Below, in pieces: positions 31,893 through 33,547 of a stretch of DNA of 33,547 nt. The notes under the pieces are model-generated. The model worked only from the letters and a program-made list of their open reading frames with translations. It searched no databases and had not been told where the DNA came from. The position numbers were made by a program, and so were the translations under genes. Origin of the DNA: an uncultured Ignavibacteria bacterium (GTDB lineage Bacteria; Bacteroidota; Ignavibacteria; Kapaibacteriales; UBA2268); the NCBI GenBank assembly GCA_903862655.1, contig CAIOZA010000108.1, positions 1 through 33,547 on the forward strand. Reading direction: 5' to 3'. How positions within the stretch are numbered: position 1 is the stretch's first letter; the number at the start of each line of letters is the position of its first letter.

Positions 31893-33524
31893 TTAAAAAT
31901 CTGAGAAACTGAATATCATCCGAAAATTCGTGTACGATGTTCCATTAGTTTGATTTTTATAAAATAATAAAAAGTTCAGACTAAAACCTCGAATTATTTC
32001 ATAAGCAAAATTCAGTTCCAAAATTTTTGCATCGACTCTGGTGCCGTCGAGAAATGTCACATAAAAAGCGTCATTTGAGCCCCTAACAATTGCAGGATCA
32101 GATCCAACATTTTTTATTAATTTACTGTTATTATCGTACACATTTTCGCCATGTCTTAAATACGCTAACCTGATTGTCCAGGGATACCGATTACCCAACC
32201 AGTAAAATCTCATTAACAAAGAAAACTGATCAGAATTTGGAAAAATATTAGAGCCAATCAATTGCTTATCGTTTGTATAAGTGTTTTCAGGATTAAAATG
32301 AGTAAATGTATAAGGTTCAACCCTTGCATATTCTACACCTGCCATACCTAATGAAGAGGCATAAGAAAAGCCCAGGTTGAAAGCCGTTTTATTACTCCAG
32401 TAACCAGTTCCGATTTCAGAAAAGATAATATCATCAAGAAGGAAAGAACCGGTTATTTGTATTCCTTTGGAGGGCCTTATTGTCCAGTCAAAGCCCATCA
32501 TGCTATTGTCTCTGTCACGATTAGCATGTTCAAGAGACTTATAGAAGCTTAGTGGATTAAGATAAGAAACATCGTATCCTCTACCCGAATAAAGAACGGC
32601 ATCCCAGAAAGATATCTCTCCCCATTCTGGTAATATAGTGAATTTATGCATGGCAAGAATCTTTGACGTAAGATAAGTTTTAAAACCAACTTTCATCAAT
32701 GAAGAATCCGGCAATCCGAGTAAACTATAAGATGAATGTGTGTACCTGAAATTCGAAAAATGAGCCCCAAGAGTAAACCCATCAATTGGCGGACTAGTTG
32801 TGGACACAAAAAGCCTTTGCGTCAAACCTGAACCGTTTAAACGAGTTTCCCGCCCTATTGAGGCGTTAAACCAATCATAGCAAAAACTTACATGAGATTC
32901 AGTAAAATCAAAGTCACTATTTAGTTCAGAAAATTTTATGTTCTGATGCAAGCGATGATCTAACAACGCAATTGTCTTATTACCGCTAAATAATGTTCCA
33001 TTTGTAACTTGCAAATAGTAACCTACCATATTGCTAAGTGAACCGTGGAGCCTAAATCCCAGATTTCCCATTAACGCATAACTAGTTAATGTATCGCTAC
33101 GATAGCCTGAATAATCCAAGTTGGCAAGAGGTAATAGATTGACAGAATTTGAAGAATCTCGGAAGTGATAGAAAAACTTTTCATCTTCAGAAGCGAGTCC
33201 CTTAATCAAAATCTGATTTGTATCAGATTTACTGTAGAAAACCACAGTGTTATGACGTTGAACAATTTCAAATTCTATTTCAAAAAGCTCTAAAGCTTTT
33301 AACTCATAACCATTAAGATCTGGAGTCTGAATTCTAATTTGTTTCAATGCTTCAATAATTTCCGATCTCTTAAGTGGCAGTTGATCAGATGAAAAATGAG
33401 GTAACAATCCTTTTGCTTCCTGTTGAATTAAATAATTATAAACAGGATGAGAAACAGGTATATGCTCCACCTGCGCATTTACTATAAAAGTGCAAAAAAA
33501 TAATATTAATATATTTTTAATCAT
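31893..33524 (-). CDS. Wzi-like capsule assembly outer-membrane protein
   Basis: 543 residues with signal peptide MIKNILILFFCTFIVNA. The next part, HIPVSHPVYNYLIQQEAKGLLPHFSSDQLPLKRSEIIEAL, is typical of the Caps_assemb_Wzi family, whose proteins hold capsular polysaccharide at the cell surface. The rest has many Y/F/W/G and alternating residues of a beta barrel (about 18 strands fit), ending FRMIFSFSDF with the terminal Phe of outer-membrane proteins. It is the upstream-most gene in the window and opens the glycan run, 37 bases before the sugar-phosphate transferase gene. Function as capsule/polysaccharide anchor is inferred from family and context. Confidence 0.82.
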   Translation of the reverse strand: MIKNILILFFCTFIVNAQVEHIPVSHPVYNYLIQQEAKGLLPHFSSDQLPLKRSEIIEALKQIRIQTPDLNGYELKALELFEIEFEIVQRHNTVVFYSKSDTNQILIKGLASEDEKFFYHFRDSSNSVNLLPLANLDYSGYRSDTLTSYALMGNLGFRLHGSLSNMVGYYLQVTNGTLFSGNKTIALLDHRLHQNIKFSELNSDFDFTESHVSFCYDWFNASIGRETRLNGSGLTQRLFVSTTSPPIDGFTLGAHFSNFRYTHSSYSLLGLPDSSLMKVGFKTYLTSKILAMHKFTILPEWGEISFWDAVLYSGRGYDVSYLNPLSFYKSLEHANRDRDNSMMGFDWTIRPSKGIQITGSFLLDDIIFSEIGTGYWSNKTAFNLGFSYASSLGMAGVEYARVEPYTFTHFNPENTYTNDKQLIGSNIFPNSDQFSLLMRFYWLGNRYPWTIRLAYLRHGENVYDNNSKLIKNVGSDPAIVRGSNDAFYVTFLDGTRVDAKILELNFAYEIIRGFSLNFLLFYKNQTNGTSYTNFRMIFSFSDF

Positions 33525-33547
33525 TTTTTATTTTTTACTAAAAATAG

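Overview
The window looks like chromosomal DNA of a low-GC member of the Bacteroidota/Chlorobi-Ignavibacteria (FCB) group. The reasons are a TonB-dependent receptor with a carboxypeptidase-like N-terminal domain, a Wzi-type outer-membrane protein, weak Shine-Dalgarno sequences, a DUF6132 membrane protein, a Bacteroidota-style zinc-ribbon transposase protein, and a TTTG-N20-TAATTTTG promoter (the -33/-7 type of Bacteroidota) in front of the tRNA-Pro gene. I cannot name genus or species.

Layout. (1) 1-4400, accessory region, genes on the minus strand: a coiled-coil protein with a nuclease-like D-A-K motif, a Pif1-type helicase, a GGQ ribosome-rescue-type protein, a possible small ORF and a decayed IS200/IS605 transposase; an array of 10-bp repeats lies at 81-130. 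(2) 4481-13739, thirteen co-directional minus-strand genes with small gaps. In transcription order: a DUF6132 membrane protein, an ArsM-like methyltransferase, a 37-residue Cys-containing peptide, a radical SAM/SPASM enzyme, a TonB-dependent receptor, a thioredoxin-thioredoxin reductase fusion, a DUF2892 membrane protein, an FmdB-type zinc ribbon, a membrane-anchored thioredoxin, a TlpA-type lipoprotein, a second SAM methyltransferase, a periplasmic rhodanese and a periplasmic TlpA-type thioredoxin. I read this as a candidate RiPP (ribosomally made, modified peptide) locus joined to thiol/disulfide chemistry; it is the most interesting part of the window. (3) 13750-15760, mobile DNA: a stand-alone IS1595-type zinc-ribbon protein, a broken IS4-family element with recognisable terminal inverted repeats, and a small gene fragment at its right edge. 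(4) 15900-17754: tRNA-Pro(CGG) with promoter and terminator, mnmA, and a umuD-like gene without umuC. (5) 17894-20920: FkbM methyltransferase, a secreted P1-nuclease/phospholipase C-like zinc enzyme, and glutamate dehydrogenase with a strong terminator. (6) 21169-33524: two secreted or envelope proteins, then a surface-polysaccharide locus (Wzi-like protein, polyprenyl-phosphate sugar-1-phosphate transferase, several glycosyltransferases, one fused to a degenerate initiating transferase) that also carries accA, a DedA protein and a NUDIX hydrolase. A 136-bp inverted-repeat element lies between accA and dedA.

How the genes may work together. In region 2 the peptide would be modified by the radical SAM enzyme, possibly also by the ArsM-like methyltransferase, while the five thioredoxin-fold domains and the rhodanese handle thiols or sulfane sulfur in cytoplasm and periplasm and the TonB receptor takes up a ligand. 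This is inference from gene order and from cysteine patterns. Region 6 would start glycan synthesis on a lipid carrier, extend it with the glycosyltransferases and attach or assemble it at the cell surface.
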